NCBI GenBank assembly: GCA_000499405.2
Contig: HG738140.1
Coordinates: 6,804,158-6,868,157 of the forward strand
Reading direction: 5' to 3'
From: Onchocerca volvulus
Lineage: Eukaryota > Nematoda > Chromadorea > Rhabditida > Onchocercidae
DNA length: 64,000 nucleotides
This document shows positions 61,552 to 64,000 of this stretch, piece after piece (position 1 is the first letter of the stretch; each line of letters begins with the position of its first letter). Position numbers and translations under genes: made by a program. Below the pieces are notes generated by a model that saw only the letters and a program-made list of their open reading frames with translations, did not search any database and had not been told where the DNA came from.

Positions 61552-64000
61552 CTAATTCTAATCCACCTGAATAATTTAATTCACAAATTAATTCACCTGA
61601 AAAATTCATTCCGGTTAAATTTGAATAACTGCATTGGTTGACAGTTAGTATAAAATATATTTATATTTCTTACGTATGACTTGTCATATTAGCAATTAAT
61701 TTGCACTAATCTCAATTTTCAACTCTTTTTTCCGTTTTCTTTTATTTTTTAAATAATTTGAAATTTAAAAGCTGAAGTTTTATGTTTTATCATTAAATGA
61801 AAAAAAAAAACTGTCCGGAGTTGCATTTATAATTATTTTTTTTTATCCCATTTGATCCAATCAATAGTTATTCATTCCAGAAAAATAGAAAATCATGTCA
61901 TTTTTTGTTTTCGAAAAATACCTACTGTAAAAATTCATTTGATCATTTCATCTCTTTCAACCAATCAATAATAATTGAACAGAAATAGGATGAAATTAAA
62001 TTGCATTTTTTTATTAGTATTACTGTAATTTTTCTTGGTATTACCGTAATTTCCCTCGTCAATTTTTTCTTAAATGCACTTTTTTCCATTCTAAGCAAAA
62101 TTTGAAGAGAAAAAAGTCAACAGTTGCTTGATTAAATTACCAGAAGAATGATGTAAAAGGAAAAAAAAGTGAAAACAAAAAATTTCGTTACAGAATTTGT
62201 TTTGACCTTCCTAAAAATGAGTAAATAAAAAGACTTAGAATTTTCTTTTTTTTTGCAAAAAATAGGAAAAGTAAAAATATCGAAAGAAACAGAAAGAACA
62301 AGGAAGAGTGAGAGAGGGAGGGGAAAAAGTTCCGTAAGAGGATTTTTTTTTTTTTTAAATTACTTGAAAAATATATAATCCTAATAGCAATTCTGATTAC
62401 TTTTAATAACTCATAATTTTTAATCGATAATTTGAATAAAAAAATAAAATCTGCTTAATTAATTTTTTTTTTAAAGAATTAATGAAGCATTTAAATAATT
62501 TAGAAATTTTTTTAAATTATAATTGTTAAAAGATGTTTAAATTACCATTTGGAAAGCAACAAAAGATGAAGAGAAAAAAAAGAAAAGACAAATGTATTTC
62601 TTAATGAATGTAAAAGTGATTGGAATTTTGAAAATTTTATTCAAAATTTCAAGAAATGCACAAAAGAGCGAAAAGCAAAAACTTCATTTTTATTTTTTGA
62701 TAAATGAAAAATCATCTTCAGTGATATAGAAGAGTGAAAAGATGAGCATGCAAAGTATTATAAAGGCAGTAATTCAAAAGAAAGGTGATAAGTGATGACG
62801 AGGATATCTTAAAATTAAACAATCATTCATCTGATATGTTATCATTATTAAATATCACTGAATGATCACCAATGTGTCGTCTTTCTATTTCCTTTTTATT
62901 CTTATTTTAATTTTTTATCTATTTTTTCCCATTTTCCCGACATATGATCCTTGGTTTGCCTGCTTTTATCATGATTTTTCTGATATGCAATTATATCCTA
63001 ATATTTAATCTTTCATCTGTTCAGAAGTTAATATCCGATCTTTTGCATACTGTGGAACTTTCCCAAAATTCTTTCCTAATATTTTGTCTTTTTTCCCAGA
63101 TTTCTTTTATTTTCGCAATAATTTAGGTTATTTAGTACAGAAGTTATTATTAATTCCTTTCTCATTTATGCGCTTTTTTTTTCTCATAAAAAACTTAATA
63201 ATTTTATTAAATGAAGTATTACCGCAATACATCATTACAGTACTTCTTCATTACCGTATTGTTTCATTACGTTTAAGATTTTTGGCTACTTGTTCCGCGA
63301 CCATCGGGTAATATGGTCTTAGAATTGATTTATTGATTGACTTGGCTGAGTATCTTTGATGTTGGAGACGTGGGTAAAAATTTTATACGGGTTTGACATA
63401 TTTGTCTGTTCGCGAATTCTTTGATTATCGATAAAAGTATTCTGTAATTTTAATTTCAAGGATTTTTCTCAAAACTTGAATTTAATTAGAAGTCGGAAGA
63501 TGTCTTATCATTTTACGATATTCATTCCGGATTTAACAAAGAAAGTTTACTTTATCTTCCTATTAATCTATCTATTCTTTTACATTTTTCTCTTTTCATA
63601 GTCTTTTTTTTTTCATTTTGTTCCGATAAATTTAATATTACGAATTAAAGAATAAGATTTATTACTTTACACATATATTATATTGTTTTACGTCAGTTTT
63701 ACTCGTATGTAACCTTACGCTTGAGTTGCATGAGAAACGTGAGATGTTTGTTGGAATGAAAAAGTTGCATAAGTTTGAATAAATGGATGAATAAAATGCT
63801 TTTATGGATAAAATAGAATACTTGTATTATAAAGATGTTTTATTATAATACTCTCAATATTTCTAAATCTTTTCTAATTTTATATCATAATGTGATAAGA
63901 ATTACTTCTTCTCTTTCAAGTTTAAGAGTTTGAAACTTGAAGAAACCTGGAGAAAAAAAAACGTGAAGAAAAAATGAAGAACATGAAACAAAGTAAAAGG
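61552..64000. other. Right-hand AT-rich end, no firm gene
   Basis: Two overlapping open frames near 62944-63311 are hydrophobic and lack clear splice structure. A 9 bp hairpin TTCAAGTTT/AAACTTGAA lies at 63915-63941. Nothing recognised by family. Confidence 0.45.

Noticed and set aside
62944..63311. Two overlapping open frames of 60 and 75 codons
   Set aside because: Highly hydrophobic, AT-driven composition, no splice structure or family match.
1..64000. tRNA or rRNA genes
   Set aside because: No T-arm GGTTCRANNCC with a matching cloverleaf and no rRNA core sequence was seen; TTTCAATCCGG near 58562 has no partner arms.

Overview
The window reads as nuclear DNA of a parasitic-type nematode, most likely a spirurid or filarial (clade III) species. 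By eye the G+C content is very low, about a quarter or less. Introns begin GT and end TTTTCAG or TTTTTAG. Polypyrimidine-CAG acceptors sit a few bases upstream of start codons, as expected for spliced-leader trans-splicing. A short mitochondrial ND1 fragment only makes sense with AGG read as serine, the invertebrate mitochondrial code. The species itself is inference; no diagnostic marker is present.

Only one complete gene can be built. At the left edge (233-331) is the last exon of an SCP-2 (sterol carrier) domain protein with a peroxisomal AKL tail. At 3478-7724 (+) a 12-exon gene encodes a secreted, probably GPI-anchored protein of about 483 residues with two ten-cysteine Ly6/uPAR-type three-finger domains. 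The two domains share an internal intron position and phase, so they look like an old intragenic duplication. At 8795-8935 there is a short stretch resembling the start of an omega-class glutathione transferase, probably a relic. At 13211-13820 lies a strong SL-acceptor-preceded first exon of 203 codons, of unrecognised family.

From 13.8 kb to the right edge the DNA is almost gene-free by simple reading: long AT-rich, homopolymer-rich sequence with assembly gaps at 17676-17847 and 53446-53813. Isolated candidate exons appear at about 11.4, 19.0, 24.2, 25.0, 33.6, 42.7, 53.8, 57.9, 58.9 and 59.8 kb. Some may belong to the 13.2 kb gene, implying very long introns, or to a second gene starting at about 58.95 kb. 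A nuclear mitochondrial insertion (numt) of ND1 is at 28221-28470.

The non-coding sequence is built largely from diverged local tandem duplications (units of 25 to 240 bp), short inverted repeats, two nearly loop-less perfect palindromes and several fold-back, MITE-like elements, plus simple-sequence tracts. No tRNA, rRNA, CRISPR array, prokaryotic operon or recognisable transposase was seen. No complete new system could be demonstrated. The most unusual items are the two-domain Ly6 gene with an apparent GC-AG intron, the numt, the structured G+C island at 48.5-48.7 kb, the perfect palindromes, and the interleaved two-type repeat that ends in the spliced-leader acceptor of the 13.2 kb gene.
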